This document shows positions 1 to 11,833 of a stretch of 64,000 nucleotides of DNA, one piece after another. The DNA lies in assembly GCA_018806985.1 (NCBI GenBank), contig JADANN010000464.1, positions 1,459,501-1,523,500 of the forward strand. Direction: 5' to 3'. A program made the translations under genes and the position numbers. Positions within the stretch are counted from its first letter, which is position 1; each line of letters opens with the position of its first letter. The notes beneath the pieces were generated by a model. That model was given only the letters and a program-made list of their open reading frames with translations, searched no databases and was not told the DNA's origin. Origin of the DNA: Angiostrongylus vasorum (taxonomy: Eukaryota; Nematoda; Chromadorea; Rhabditida; Metastrongylidae).

Positions 1-291
1 TCACCGCATCCATGCACACATTCGTATCATTATTAGCATAAATACGAAAATATAAGTCAATCCGGTTCAGTTCAGCTGCAGTACTCGTGGGTTAACACAT
101 AGCGCCGCGAGTAAGCGGCCTGTGATACCTCGAATGAGGGAGACTTTTGGGTTTGTGGAATTGCAATTCAAATTACAAGAGAAAATTTTGTTCCAAACAG
201 TCCATGTGCAGCACGAGCATTGATTCGTGAACTTTAAGAAAAACTATGACGGGACTAAAGGATGATCAATTGAAAAGGTGCGAATAAGATG

Positions 292-682
292 GGTCTTCCA
301 ACGATTTACCACCTTATCGTATCGTGGCTAGGAGGTGTTCCTGGGTGTTGGATTGCAATGTTCAGCGGGAGCTTCATCCCTCTGGCAGGGTCTCCCAAGC
401 TCAGAAAGAGTCCGGCGTTCCCATCAGGAAGCGAAAGCCTTGCTGTAAACCAGTACCAGGAACTGCCACCGTCCTGATATAAAAATTAGTCGCATGGTGG
501 CAGATCTCTCTCTGATCCACATGGGCAGCGACTAACTGTGGTAGTGACGACCTGGACAGACTTTGGCAGGCCTGACCTCGGGATTCCAGGGAGCCACAAT
601 GGCTGAACGAGCAAATTTTCGAAAAAATGGAGATTATGCTGGGACCCGCACATTCAGTGAGACGGGCCATCCAAGTATCCAA
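292..682 (+). mobile_element. R4 short retroposon, near full length
   Basis: A repeat of about 390 bases with relatives at 9338, 12285, 16540, 17421 and 51328. It ends in CCAAGTATCCAA and is flanked by a perfect 10-base direct repeat, GAATAAGATG, at 282-291 and 683-692. That is the signature of target-primed retroposition. Reading frames across it, such as the minus-strand one at 401-751, recur only because the repeat recurs, so they are not host genes. No tRNA-like head is visible. It may be the tail of an unseen LINE or a non-tRNA SINE. Confidence 0.8.
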
Positions 683-692
683 GAATAAGATG

Positions 693-2320
693 AGGGAAGC
701 ATAAGAGGTGGAAAGTCCCGAGAAAAAATTATGAATCACTGGGTGTTCCATTTAGTTCTCCAATGTTTTTCGCATCTATATGAAGCATTTCACCTTTCGT
801 TCGTCTTCTTTAGCATTTTTGAGTACTCATGCTACTTAACGTTTTAATATGTTTAATTTTTATTTTTATCATTTTATAAATCAATTTAATCATTTATTTT
901 AATTTGTTTATCTGTAACAAATTCCCCAATTGTTTCAGGAAAATACACCCGACCCGTATACACGAAGGTTACGAGTTGGAGCTGAGGTGTTTCTTTATCC
1001 AGTGCTGCCTGGTCGACATTTCACCAACTACTTCGCTAGTCAACTACATCGATGATGGCAATTCTCACATACAAACATCTTTCCCACTAATTCTTCAGTG
1101 TTTCTCTGAAATTAACGAATCTGTCACTCGTTTAAAAACAATGCGTTTCCACTATTGGGCTCAAATCCTACCCTAAATCGCCATTCTGCCTTCAGCTCAA
1201 TTGTCGCCAGTCATGATTATAAACGATTATTATGCTTCGTCGCTCGCTTCATGACTGCATGCTAACTCTATGCCCATGTAGCTGGGCAGCTCTGCCCAAC
1301 TAATCCCCCACTTGACTTTTCCGGAGCCGTTTCTGGTCTCTTACCGCTTCCTCTCCTCAATGACCAGGTGTATACGCGTTTCCCTTATCTAATCGTTCCC
1401 AAACGCTGTCTGCTCACGATCTACTTCATTATTTCTACGGACTTTTCTGCACTAAAACTAGTGTTTCACTCATAACCTTTTGTCAGGTGTTGTAAATAAA
1501 ATGTAATATTGATATCCACTTTTGAAATAAGTAGAAAGTTATGAAGAACGAATCCAATGTGTCAACGGAATTTTTCGACGTTGAACTGCGATTGGAAGCA
1601 AAGAATTCACAATTTAAGTACGGATTTAAGCATGACAAAGATCTAAAGGACTTCGCCATAGTGCTCGTTTAAGGGCCGTCTCAGAAATTGCCATCATATG
1701 TTAACACGTTAGTTCTTAAAGCGCGAAACTGCATTTCCATTGAAAAACTTGCCCAATCGCTCAGCAAAATACGCCGAAGAATAAATGTGCTGGAACTCTT
1801 TCCTTTCATGAACGGGGACTTTTAATGCACCAAGGTATGCATATTAGACAAATTTGGAAGACAATCTGCACAACTCCTTCCCAGTAACACAAAGATTGCT
1901 TCCACCTTTCCCTTACATCTTGGTAATATAAGTACGCGACGAAGATCGTGGAAGTCAGCGTTGTGAACATATTTTTCACTCGTAAATGCTCCAATCAAGC
2001 GGATAGATTTCCTTGACCGAGGACATGTTGACAGCAACACTACCTCCGCGAGCTTATCTACTATCGTAGACTACGAGATAATTTTTTTCATGTATATCAT
2101 AAACGTCGTTTCATTGGCGGTGTATTCTTGCCTCGGCCAATCCTCATACTTATCTCCTCGATGGGGCACTCAGATGTGTCTTTGCATCACAAGTGTAGAC
2201 CGGCACTTTAACCTTTTAAATCTAGGCAACCTGGAATGGTGCTAAGATTTCAGATTCTTCTCCATACTCGTCATTTTAACCTACACTACGGTGTAAGAGC
2301 TCTTCCGCGACTAGGAAAAC
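693..2320. other. no supported gene
   Basis: This stretch is AT-rich with no recognised gene. A TTTCAG acceptor at 938 is followed by about 38 open codons ending at 1053, and a 43-codon frame starts at 1541. Neither matches a family I know. Confidence 0.4.
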
Positions 2321-2324
2321 TGGA

Positions 2325-2890
2325 CTTTTAGCAAAACTCCGGAGCGCCGGTGCCTGCGGTGAGGACCGGACGCGCTATTACCATTTTTAGGGGCTTGCGC
2401 GTTCACCACCACACCATGTGAGTCTTTCGTTTCGCTTTTTGTGTTATTGGAGTATTGGTGCTATGAGCAATCACCCATCAACGAGATTCATCTGGGAAGC
2501 ACAAATCGGCACTGAACCCAGTTAAGTTGGAGTTGTGGTATAAATCGCAATGTCCTCATTTTGTATTTTTATTCTCTTTATTCTATATTCTTTTTATTAT
2601 TTTTTAAGCACAGCTTCACCTTAACTGGGTTAATTGCCGATTTCGGCTCCCCAGATCAATCTCGTTTAAGGGTGATTGCTGATAGCGCATATTGGTCAAT
2701 AACACGGTTGAGAGACTGGCGAAACGAAACATTCTCATGGTGTGATGGTGAACGCGTTAGCCCCGGAAAGGGTAATATCGCGTTCGTTCTCCACCGCAGA
2801 CACTCAGGACTTTTGCAAATATCTCACCATCATTATGATTGTATTTCCCATAATACCCTGCCACTAAAAAAAGACTAGGCAATAAAAAAA
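2325..2890. repeat. R1 tRNA-like repeat, inverted pair (head to head)
   Basis: A minus-oriented R1 copy (about 2325-2555) is followed by a plus-oriented copy (about 2600-2890). The plus copy contains the tRNA-like core: a box-A-like TGGTGTGATGGTGA, then a box-B-like GCGTTCGTTCTCC. After it come the family hallmark CTTTTGCAAATATCTC and the end CCTGCCACTAAAAA. Both halves carry the family string AACTGGGTT near the shared centre. Confidence 0.7.
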
Positions 2891-3839
2891 CTGGCGACTG
2901 GACTTTCCATTTTTATTGTAACATCCATAGGTAAGTTTCTGTCATTACCGGGGTTGATAGCAAGGTTACTTATTGATAAAGACGCTTAACCATTTTCCAT
3001 AACCTTTCTAAGTCATTTGCTGGAAGAGTTTTGCCCAGGTGCTCAGTCGAGTTAGAATATAGATGCGCGCATCCACTTACGCATGCGATAAATGCTCAAA
3101 GTGTATACATACCACTTGACATTACAGAAATAGGAAACTATTCTCTGAATCCCTTTCTGTCATAAAGACACTTCTATTCCATGTTAAGTGCTCGAATAAT
3201 TCTAAATTTGTGAGGGGGACAGCTTTTCACCGCCCACATCTGCCACAATATACGTTTTGGATAAGCTATTGAGTGAATGCAAAAACGAAATCTTTGCATC
3301 AAAATAAATTGTCGCATCAAAAGTGCTCAAGATATCAGATTACGGTTTCTATAACACTTTCCACTCTGAAGTTGCTGGATTCCCGATGAAACGCCCTCCA
3401 TATGTCGCCTTATGTTTTGAAGATTTGATGGCGTTTCAGAGAAGGACAAAATGTTTTCAAATCTTTCAACTTTTTAACATCTAGAATTTCATTGCTTTTT
3501 ACTGGTGTCATTTTGGTAGTTCTAAATCACATGCAAACTATTTAATTATCAACTATTTCCATTTGCTCCCAGTAAAGTTTTCGTTCATTCATATCATAGT
3601 CCAGAGCGGACCACAGTGCCCCCAGATACATATTCGAAGTAAACTAAAAAACAACAAAATGCTTCGTGGATATTTGAAATAGACGAAATGTTAGGCGAAG
3701 GGTGTCGGCGAACTTGAGACCCGTTGTACTTTAATTTTTTTGTCCATGCTAAGGTTGTTGGTGCCGACGCAAATCCAGAGGCTATGAAAAACTCCCTCGA
3801 GATCCCATAGTGCATCTGACCATATGTGGGTCGGATGAA

Positions 3840-4224
3840 CTAACCGCACTAAACGAACAGATCGAGCAGGCGCCAGTAAAACTTCCATTTTTTCCATGCC
3901 GCGTGCAAGAGTAGCCCAGTAGGTTCTGCTCGACTTAGAAACTCGTTAATCATCATGTTTCCTCTCGGTTTTTGAGAAGAACTCTGACCATCGGGTCGAT
4001 GCTCTTCCTGCAGTGCATTTGACATTCCGACAAATCCAGTCACTAACGAATCTTGTCCTTCGGTTGTCGTTAATTCGTATTACGTGTGCAGCCCACCCTA
4101 TCTTGGACAGCCAGGCGTACAGAACGGCATGTTCGATTTTTGATCGCTGACGCAAGTCGGAGCTTCGGATCTTTTCCCTTACTTGTGTGAAACGGGGTAC
4201 TCGTAGCATCGCTCTTTCGACCAC
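3840..4224 (-). pseudogene. RTE C-terminal region
   Basis: The tail of the RTE protein. The frame at 3946-4224 has IRSSDLRQRSKIEHAV, then GWAAHVIRINDNRRTR and RASTRWSEFFSK, which closely parallels copy 2 at 55.6-55.8 kb (AGHVMRMNDNRWTRAV and PPTRWSEFF). The final block (LLLHAAWKKWKFYWRLLD) lies in a shifted frame at 3849-4043. Confidence 0.8.
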
Positions 4225-4254
4225 GCGTTGAACAACGTTGGCTGATCTTTTATC

Positions 4255-5351
4255 CTACTTGATCAGCGACCAGCTTTCTGACGCATAAGTTAAGGTAGTA
4301 CGATTCGTGGGGTCGAAAAGGTGGGCACCGAGTTGGGTGTTCTTTGTTCTCTTTACTACATCCTCGATGGTCTTGAAAGCTTCCCAAGCCGCTCGTTTCC
4401 TTCTGCTCAACTCTGGAGCTAAGTCGTTCCTCATGTTCATTTCTCGACCTGTATTGACGTTAATGGAGCATTCCGAGATCTTTGTTTCGTTCAGCGCGAG
4501 TGGCCCAAACGAAACCAAACCGTTCCACGTGGACATCGTTTTTGTGAGATTCAGTTGAAGACCAATCTTTCCACAGGCTTTATCAAAGTTGGCAAGCATT
4601 CGTTTTGCTTGGCTGGTGTTTGGAGTTCTAAGGACGATGTCATCAGCAAAGAGAACATGGTGTAATTGCCGACCATCGATTTTCACCAACATGCTATCCC
4701 TTTCCAATGTTCGCATGACGTTCTCGTGGGTGGCGGTAAATAATTTTTGGCGAGATGGTATCGCCTTGCCTCACTCCTCTTTTTGACGTCGATGTTAACA
4801 TCGTTGTAGAATGGTGATACCTTGGTTGTGAAATTTTTGCACAGCTCACGAAGAATCTTTATGTACTGAGTAGGGACTACTTGACTGTCAAGAGCTTCCA
4901 TGACTGCTTCCATCTCAATTGAATCAAAGGCCTTCTGTAAATCGATGAAAGTGAGACTTAGCGGTCTTTTGTACTTTCGCGATACTTCAATGAGCTTTTT
5001 GTTATCGTGTGGATGTAGTCCATCGTACTAAATCCTTTTCGAAACCCTGCTTGCTCACATGGTTGTCCTTCGTCCAGTGTTCTGTCAGTCCTGTTCAGGA
5101 TGACTCGAGTGAAAAAGTTTGTAGAAGACAAACAGCAAGCAGAATGGGCGATAGCTACCTATATCGTGTAGGTTACCCTTCTTGAACAATAACACGGTCC
5201 TGCTGGTCTTCCATTGAGTAGGGACCTTGCATTCAGACAGGTAACGTGTGAAGAGCTGAACCAGCGTGTTTACGAGGACTGGCGGAAGGTTCTTCAGGTG
5301 GTCTGGTCTTATTCTCTCCGAACCTGGTGCTGCTCGATTTTTCATCGACAA
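4255..5351 (-). pseudogene. RTE reverse transcriptase domain, disrupted
   Basis: The reverse transcriptase of RTE copy 1, in at least three frame-broken pieces. The piece at 5085-5351 has the RT entry region (PGSERIRPDHLKNLPP, then LLFKKGNLHDIGSYRP). The piece at 4683-4913 has VMEALDSQVVPTQYI. The piece at 4255-4716 has FADD at residues 23-26, then NFDKACGKIGLQLNLTKT. Both catalytic aspartates of the FADD box remain here, unlike in copy 2. The region is dead because of frameshifts. Confidence 0.88.
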
Positions 5352-6059
5352 AATGGCATGTCGCGTTTCGGAAGGGAGAACCGGTGGTACAACATATCCA
5401 TCCTACTTTATTTCATATGACGGAAAGTGGACGTGGCTATCGAACACATCTGAGTAGTATTCGTGAATGGTTTTCTCCATTGTCTTTCTGAACGCTGTAA
5501 CTGTTCTAGGGAGTCAGAGTGCAATCTTGTTGGTTTTATAACTGGCGAAGCCTCAGTGGGCTTGGCGAATGCTTTTCCCAGCCTTTGCAGCTTCGACCAT
5601 ACCTGCTACTCTAGATCTTCTTTTATCGCGTACCTGCATTGTTTTCCAAGTTCGGACGCTAGTTCGCAGTTGCCTGCAGCTCGTGCTATTCCACGCTGGC
5701 GTATCAGCTCGAATGTTTCCGAAGACAGAGGTCTCGACTTCCGAACTCTCAGCTTTCATAACGCTAACGTGAAGGTGTTGAATGAGCCGATCGTATTCCT
5801 CGTCGATGTTATCGACAACGGCATCTTCCAAACAGCCGACTAATGAATTGAATAAGTCCCAGTTTGTGGATGTTCTGGAATCTCGTTTTTTGAATATAGC
5901 GCCTTTTTCTCCTTTCCGCGAAAAGTAGAATCCTGCAGGAAAAAAGGCGATAGTCTGGTCCCATATAGAATTTTGGGACAACAGAGGCGTCGTAAGGCAA
6001 AGCCGTCGATTTGCCATGATGTGATCCACTTCGTTATGGTACGCTCCACCAGGAGACTC

Positions 6060-6777
6060 TCACTTCCAACGTTCAGGATGGGTTTCTGGATTGCGAGCTA
6101 CAATGGATGGACTTGGTCGTCGTAATAAACTCAGGCAGCAGCTAACCCTGCTCGTTCCATTATCCGTAGGTCTCAATGTGACTTTCTTCAGACGTTCTTC
6201 TTGGTCCAATCTTGGCGTTGAAATCTCCAATGATGACCTTGAAGAATGTATGGTCTTCTCTGTAGAACTTCTCCAAGTTCAAATGGAACGCTTCAACTTC
6301 CTCTTGGTCATAGTTTGATGTCAGCGCTTAAACGACGAAGATTGCCAAAGCCGGTTTAGATTCACATCTTTTTAATCGCAAACGTGCAGCTCGGGTTGTT
6401 AGTTGTTCGAATGAGTCGGTGTTCGTAAACACACTCGTGTTGACGAGAATGCCGACGCCGCCGACTTCTCTGTTGTCGTATGTTCCGAGGAACAGTTCTT
6501 CTCTGGTGTCATAGACGGCGTTGAATGGATGGCGTCGTCTCGTTTCGGCCAGACCGATGACGTCGTACTTTATGCTTCTCGCTTGCATGAGCAAGTCTTC
6601 TATCGAGTGCTCGGAAGCAAATGTACGTGCATTGTAGGTACAGATCGTCACCTTAGTTCTTTGCTGCTTATGCAGCTTAGAATGGCCCTGAGATTTAGTA
6701 GCCTGTCGGTACTCGTCTTCCCTAACGCTGCCGAAAGCGCACGTGGCGCTTGTTGGTTGAAGGCAACTTATATGCAA
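6060..6777 (-). pseudogene. RTE endonuclease domain, disrupted
   Basis: The APE-like endonuclease part of RTE copy 1. In the family it nicks target DNA to prime reverse transcription. The frame runs from 6777 to a TAA near 6328, just after AIFVV. It resumes in the same frame with ALTSNYDQEEVEAF and the conserved GDFNAKIG, then meets another stop. GLAETRRRHPFNAVYD and GGVGILVN are typical RTE endonuclease blocks. Copy 2 at 53.5-54.0 kb has the same blocks, which supports the identification. Confidence 0.85.
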
Positions 6778-6920
6778 AATTTTTCGCCTATTTGGCCGTT
6801 GGATTCTTGCTGTCTAAGAAATGCTTCAGGAAACGGCGGCATTGGTAATTTCCGTGCTTCCTTTTGTTCACTCTCATCGAAATCCAATTTTGTTTCGCAG
6901 TCAATCTCGAGGTTGACGTA

Positions 6921-9324
6921 AACTACATGCCATCTTACGTAAAGTTTCCGTAGAAATGGGTTTGCTTGATGAGAAACTTGGCCCCGGTTCTAATAGCAAG
7001 CGCTAGTCATTACCTCCTAAAACGGCCATCTTTGAATTTCCTGGCACGTTATAATCCCTATATTGACTTCTTTGATCCTCGTAAAGGTGCTCTTATCCCT
7101 TTTCGAGGCCCCATTAGACGATTTACTTGAAAGGCGTATCAAATTTTTTTGCGAACTTATTTTACCATTTGGTCTAATATAAGTACAACCACGTGTTTTT
7201 AAATTGTTGAGCTTACACGAGGTTGATAAAGATATCTACTTCAGCTAACGTTTCGAAGCACACACCTTATAATCGTCGTTTGATAATGTTCGGAGCCAGT
7301 CGATGATTTAACGGCGGTTGTCGAGCCAAGACAATCTCCTGTCTTACTGATACTGCTTTGTTTACAAGTCGGAATTATCTTTCTAACTCAGCTTGCAGTG
7401 ATTTCCAAGAAGTACTTTTTATTGACTTCGGAATTCACTTCGGCAGTGCTAATTAACAAAAAGGTGCACCTATGTTTTGTAATCGAGATCAAACGGCGAT
7501 TTTAGAGCTTGTTCGTGTCAGCTGCAATTGTTGGCACATGTTGCTTAGGAAACGGCTCGTAGATGTTGTGGCGGTTCTTCGCAGACCAGAGATATCATCT
7601 CTAATGAAAGGTGTGAGACGACTTACCTAGGAACTTAGATACTTAATTGTTCCGCTTCACATGTCGTGTGAGTAATAGCACTTCTATTGGTTTTGTTCTC
7701 TTACAACCGTCACTCTCCACAAACTTGGTATTGTTCGCGTGTGGTATCCTGCGGTTGGCGGTCTGAAACTTGATTCCATCAATGAGATTGCTGATTGACG
7801 TTTGACGAACTTCTCGGCCCAACTTCTTAATGGTCCCCGCTTCCTCTGTACTGTTTTTTATTGTCCACCTAGCGCTTTTATTATTCTGTGAACTACCCAG
7901 TGATTAACATAAGTCAACTGGATCTTTAACTCTTAGGTTAAGATTTTAGTTGATCTGCAAGATCCTTCCTAATGGAAACCTATGCTGCTACTTCACAATA
8001 CTGGATTTCAGGCCAAAATTGATTCATTGTTGTCATGCAGTTCATACGTGTCGATTTTTCGCCCCAATTTTGAATTCATGAGAAAACATCGCACTGTTCT
8101 TTAGGCAAAGCTGGTGTCGACGACTTCAAAAAAGGCCCGTACTAGATTCCTTCTCTTCACTTTAGCTGACGGTTAGAGGGAAGTAGTAGACATCCCTCAA
8201 TCTGTTCCATCTTAGGTCGATTTCTTTCCAATGTCATTAACATTTTACTCTCCATGTTTATCACTGGCAATCATAATTTTGCGGACATACAGATTTTCTA
8301 TCGGATGATTTCGCTACCATCGACTTAGTGTTGTGTTTCAGCGAGGCAAATGAAAAACACAGATATGACGGCCATCCGTAACTCTTCAGGATTCGCGGCT
8401 GATCAAGAGACTAACAGTCATTTGTATCCGCTTTTTTCTTGTTGTTTTGCTTTGGAGTGCACTGAGGTGTTGAGCTCTTCCATTCATTAGTGTATCGTAG
8501 CTCTAATTGATGTAATCGACTGAAAACTTGTCGACGATTTGTTCTTCTTCTATGTAAGATCTCAATAAACCGATAACAAACCACACTCGTTTGTCAAAAC
8601 TCCACTGAAAGAAACACACGTTTATTAAAGCTATAAAAGATACTCATCACGGAAAGATTACAAACAAGCAGCTTTACCATGGTAGTTAAGCAACAATACA
8701 ACTAGTATAGCAAAAGTTTCAGGAATGTTAATAATGAATAGACATAAACATTGATTTTCCAAGAGTTTCTGACATAGAAGGCCACTCGTCGAGGGTCGCA
8801 GGGTCCCTTTCTGGCCTTGGCTGGCCAACTACTTCTGTCGTCGCTTTATTGTTAACTGGTTGGTACGAATTTCCAAAAGTCCTCGACATAGAAAAGCGAC
8901 TCGACAACAGGCTTGCGCTCCATATTTGAAGTTCCCTTACTTACGATCTGCGTCGGTACGTTTGTGTTGTCTGAAGCATAATCGGTTAGTTCTTGGACGT
9001 AATCGGGATAGGTTTCTGGAAAATATCGCTGTAAAGCGTATTCAGTTACGATTACGTTTCTAGAAGAACTTTAGAAAGGCCCGCCACTATTTCACATAAG
9101 ATCTTCTCGAATTTGGTCTTTACAGTGAGGATGCCACCATGAGAGTAGGACACTCTATTAGATAACAAGCATATTCACATTACAAATAGCTTATTTTGTC
9201 ATCGTACTATTGTTTCACTTCCACGTTGATTGAGTCGGCTCCCGAGAACGCAGTAGTACACAAGAGAAGAACGAATAATGAGGGAAATCACTACTTCGAT
9301 GATCGTTGTAAAAAATCATTTCAA
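6921..9324. other. no supported gene; one PLE terminal fragment
   Basis: Unique-looking spacer apart from a truncated PLE terminal repeat at about 7205-7262 (minus). That fragment has GAGCTTACACGAGGTTGATA followed by CTAACGTTTCGA, matching the ends at 57430 and 41925. I see no exon I can defend. Confidence 0.5.
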
Positions 9325-9337
9325 TCATAAGTGCTTA

Positions 9338-9567
9338 CCACCAGGATTCACCACCGTCCTGGTATCAAAGTCGCATAGTAGTAAATCTCCCTGTGATCCA
9401 CAAGTGCTGTGACTGCCTATCGTGGTGAAGACCTGAGGCAGACTTTGGCCAGGCTGACCTCGGGACTCCAGGGAACCATAATGGCTTAACCAGCAAATCT
9501 ACGAAAAATGGAGATTATGTTGGGGCCCACACAACCAGTGAGGACGGGCCATTCAAGTGTCAAGGAT
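9338..9567 (+). mobile_element. R4 retroposon, 5'-truncated
   Basis: The last 230 bases or so of R4, flanked by a perfect 13-base target duplication TCATAAGTGCTTA at 9325-9337 and 9568-9580. The 5' end is missing relative to the copy at 292, as expected when target-primed reverse transcription stops early. Confidence 0.88.
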
Positions 9568-10539
9568 TCATAAGTGCTTATTAAATCGAAGATCACAGTG
9601 TTATAATGAAATGTTTCGATTACTTAAAAACTTTTCCCATACTATTTTCATAGAAGACAGGATTAGTGAGAACATCTACTGCGACCAATGACAAAGTGAT
9701 CTGTGAAGTAATTACCTTCTATCGGAGGAGCATAAGACACAGGAGTGCTGAGCTGGGTATTAAGTGGAATTTCTGGAACCACTCCAACACGCGGTGGCCA
9801 ACGCTTATTAGAGCGGAACTTCAGGGGAAACTAAATTAATCAATGCACTTTAAACAGTATTAAATACATTAGCATTTGACGAAAACGTCATTGCTAGGAG
9901 TTATATGTGGAGGAAATTCCGTAATAGATTCTTAGGTCTGTCGTCGAATTCGCTGGAAAGAGAACGTGGTAAAGATTAAGTATCAGAGTTTCAATCTTAT
10001 TTTCAATCCTAGCGTTACTAAAAATGTTAGGCTAAAACTAGAAATTATGAAACACACATTATTCCTTTTTGGAGCGGGAGGTGGTTGTGTTTCTTCGACG
10101 GCGTTCCACAGAATTTTCACCACGTCCGGAATTAAGATACAAGCGGCGCCATCTGGTTTCACATCCTTCACTAGGACGTTAAAACAATGACAATCAAACT
10201 GAAATTGGAAAGGAACTACGATATAGATGTAATAATAACATGGCTAAAGAGTAAAGTAACTTCCACTAAGAATTTTAGAGAAGGCGTAACATTATGCTAT
10301 GTCGAATATACTACGCGCCCTTGAGATTTCGGACGGGTTTGAATTTCTATTAGGGTGTTCGGTAAAAGATGTAGGATAATGAACTTGATTTTGCTTGCAT
10401 ATGTTTTACGACGACTTCCCTTTACGAATGTACCACCATCACATATCAGTGCTGTGGTCATTTTATGCCTTTCTGCTTCTTATAGTAGAATTATAACATA
10501 ATTTACATTACTGACAAATTCTACAGTCGAGGAATCGAA

Positions 10540-10925
10540 ACGCTAAAGCAGCGATTTCAAAGAAACACTTCAACAAATAATGCTCGGTTATAATGCAATA
10601 CAAAAATTCTCGAGACATTGATGAAATATGGAGTCAAGGAAGTGCTGAAAAATGCAGTGCGTCGACGGTTTCAAAGGTTTCATTGTGTTGAACTCTACCT
10701 TGAAGATGACGTCATCCCGTTGTTAACGTTGGTGAATTTAAGGCGTACTAGAAGCAGAAGGACTCGACGTGAGCCTTTCAACTGTTTCCAAGCGTCCAAA
10801 AAAACACCTGGAAAGCCGAAAAAAACCGGACAAATGAATCCCACTCGAATTGAATGATGATCAAAGAGATCGTCGTTTTGAAGTATCGTTGGCGTTTCTA
10901 CTGCTCCACCACAACGACCCGCTGC
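10540..10925 (+). pseudogene. mariner transposase N-terminal remnant
   Basis: A decayed piece of a mariner-family transposase, spread over shifting frames. Visible blocks are AVRRRFQRFHCVELYLEDD (the helix-turn-helix region before the LED box), then SLSTVSK-like residues, then DDQRDRRFEVSLAF and LLHHNDPL, which match the mariner pattern of NENQK-RRFEV-S-LLLRN-NDP. It stops before the catalytic DEKW block. The copy at 47.7-48.6 kb covers the complementary part and has the same RRFEV and LLLRN-type blocks. Confidence 0.65.
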
Positions 10926-11299
10926 GAACTTCTCAGTAATCTCGTGTTAGCCTAATAATCCAACAAAATATTAACTATTAATGCGGAGGCTAAATAAAAG
11001 TCGCTCTTTCGAATTATTGCCACATTATATGCTCTCTGATATAATATCAACTGCAGGATGCATTGCCACCACGAAAGCAGATCATGAGATCATATCGGAT
11101 GGAAGGAAATCAGTAACCGCACTGGTTCAAAGTGCACTGCTGAGTGAGTGCTGCACTTCATTCGGATGCCTCATTTCATCGGATTCGACTCAAGGCGACA
11201 CGATGACTTACATGACGAGGACGACCGGATGTAGAAAATCAGTTGAACAGCTTTTTATTTGCTGCCTATTTTTTTTCTTAATTTTTTAATAACAGCAGG

Positions 11300-11480
11300 G
11301 GAATCATGTGAAATGCAACTAGGATGATGCTGAGATATTTGCAAAACTCCGGACCGCAGGTGTGGTGGTGAAGGCGTTACTCCCCGGAAAGAACAATAGC
11401 GCGTTCGTTCCCCACCGCAGACACCTGCGGTCCGGAGTTTTGAAAATATCTCAGCATCATCCTAGTTGTATTTCAAATCA
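11300..11480. repeat. R1-derived palindrome (foldback)
   Basis: A near-perfect inverted repeat. The left arm (about 11313-11363) reads GATGATGCTGAGATATTTGC on to CTCCGGACCGCAGGTG. The right arm (about 11420-11475) is its reverse complement. The short centre holds the R1 tRNA-like core (GGTGGTGAAGGCG, then GCGCGTTCGTTCCCCACC). As RNA it would fold into a hairpin with arms of about 50 bases. Confidence 0.8.
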
Positions 11481-11833
11481 ATTGAATAAATACGGCTCTG
11501 AATAAGATGAGGACGTCAAGACACCAGCCAAATGAAATTTTACGGCAATTTCATGTTAGCTAAATACAGTAATTATAAGATCAGAAAGTTTAGAACTGTA
11601 GAATAAAATATGGCTTTTCTGTTGACCCCGCTTTATTTTCAAATGGAAACTGGTGACCATAGACAGCACAATTTCGCCAGAGTTCTCTAATGACGCTGCA
11701 GGGCACTCGATTAAGGTGGGAACAGAAAACATAATTGCGACAAACTCATCCGAAAACTTCGTTTTACTGAAGACGTGATTTTTTTCGAGGAGTGTCAGTG
11801 ACGCAAGTTAATGCTCAAAGAACCAATATAAAA

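Larger units (their letters stand above)
3840..6920 (-). mobile_element. RTE-type LINE, broken copy 1
   Basis: A non-LTR retrotransposon read right to left: AP-like endonuclease (about 6060-6777), linker (5553-6029), reverse transcriptase (about 4255-5351) and C-terminal region (3840-4224). Motifs seen include TICTYNARTF and GLAETRR at the endonuclease start, GDFNAKIG in its middle, and FADDIVL (the polymerase catalytic box, 4639-4650). Stops and frameshifts separate the pieces, so it cannot make a full protein. The order and motifs match the RTE clade (EN then RT). The 5' end seems truncated near 6920. No clear target duplication was seen. Confidence 0.9.

Noticed and set aside
401..751. Minus-strand frame of 116 codons
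   Set aside because: It lies wholly on the R4 retroposon, and the same peptide recurs at 12.4, 16.7 and 51.4 kb.
939..1053. Possible exon after TTTCAG ([18 protein letters not shown])
   Set aside because: Good acceptor and a protein-like frame, but no clear donor, partner exon or family.
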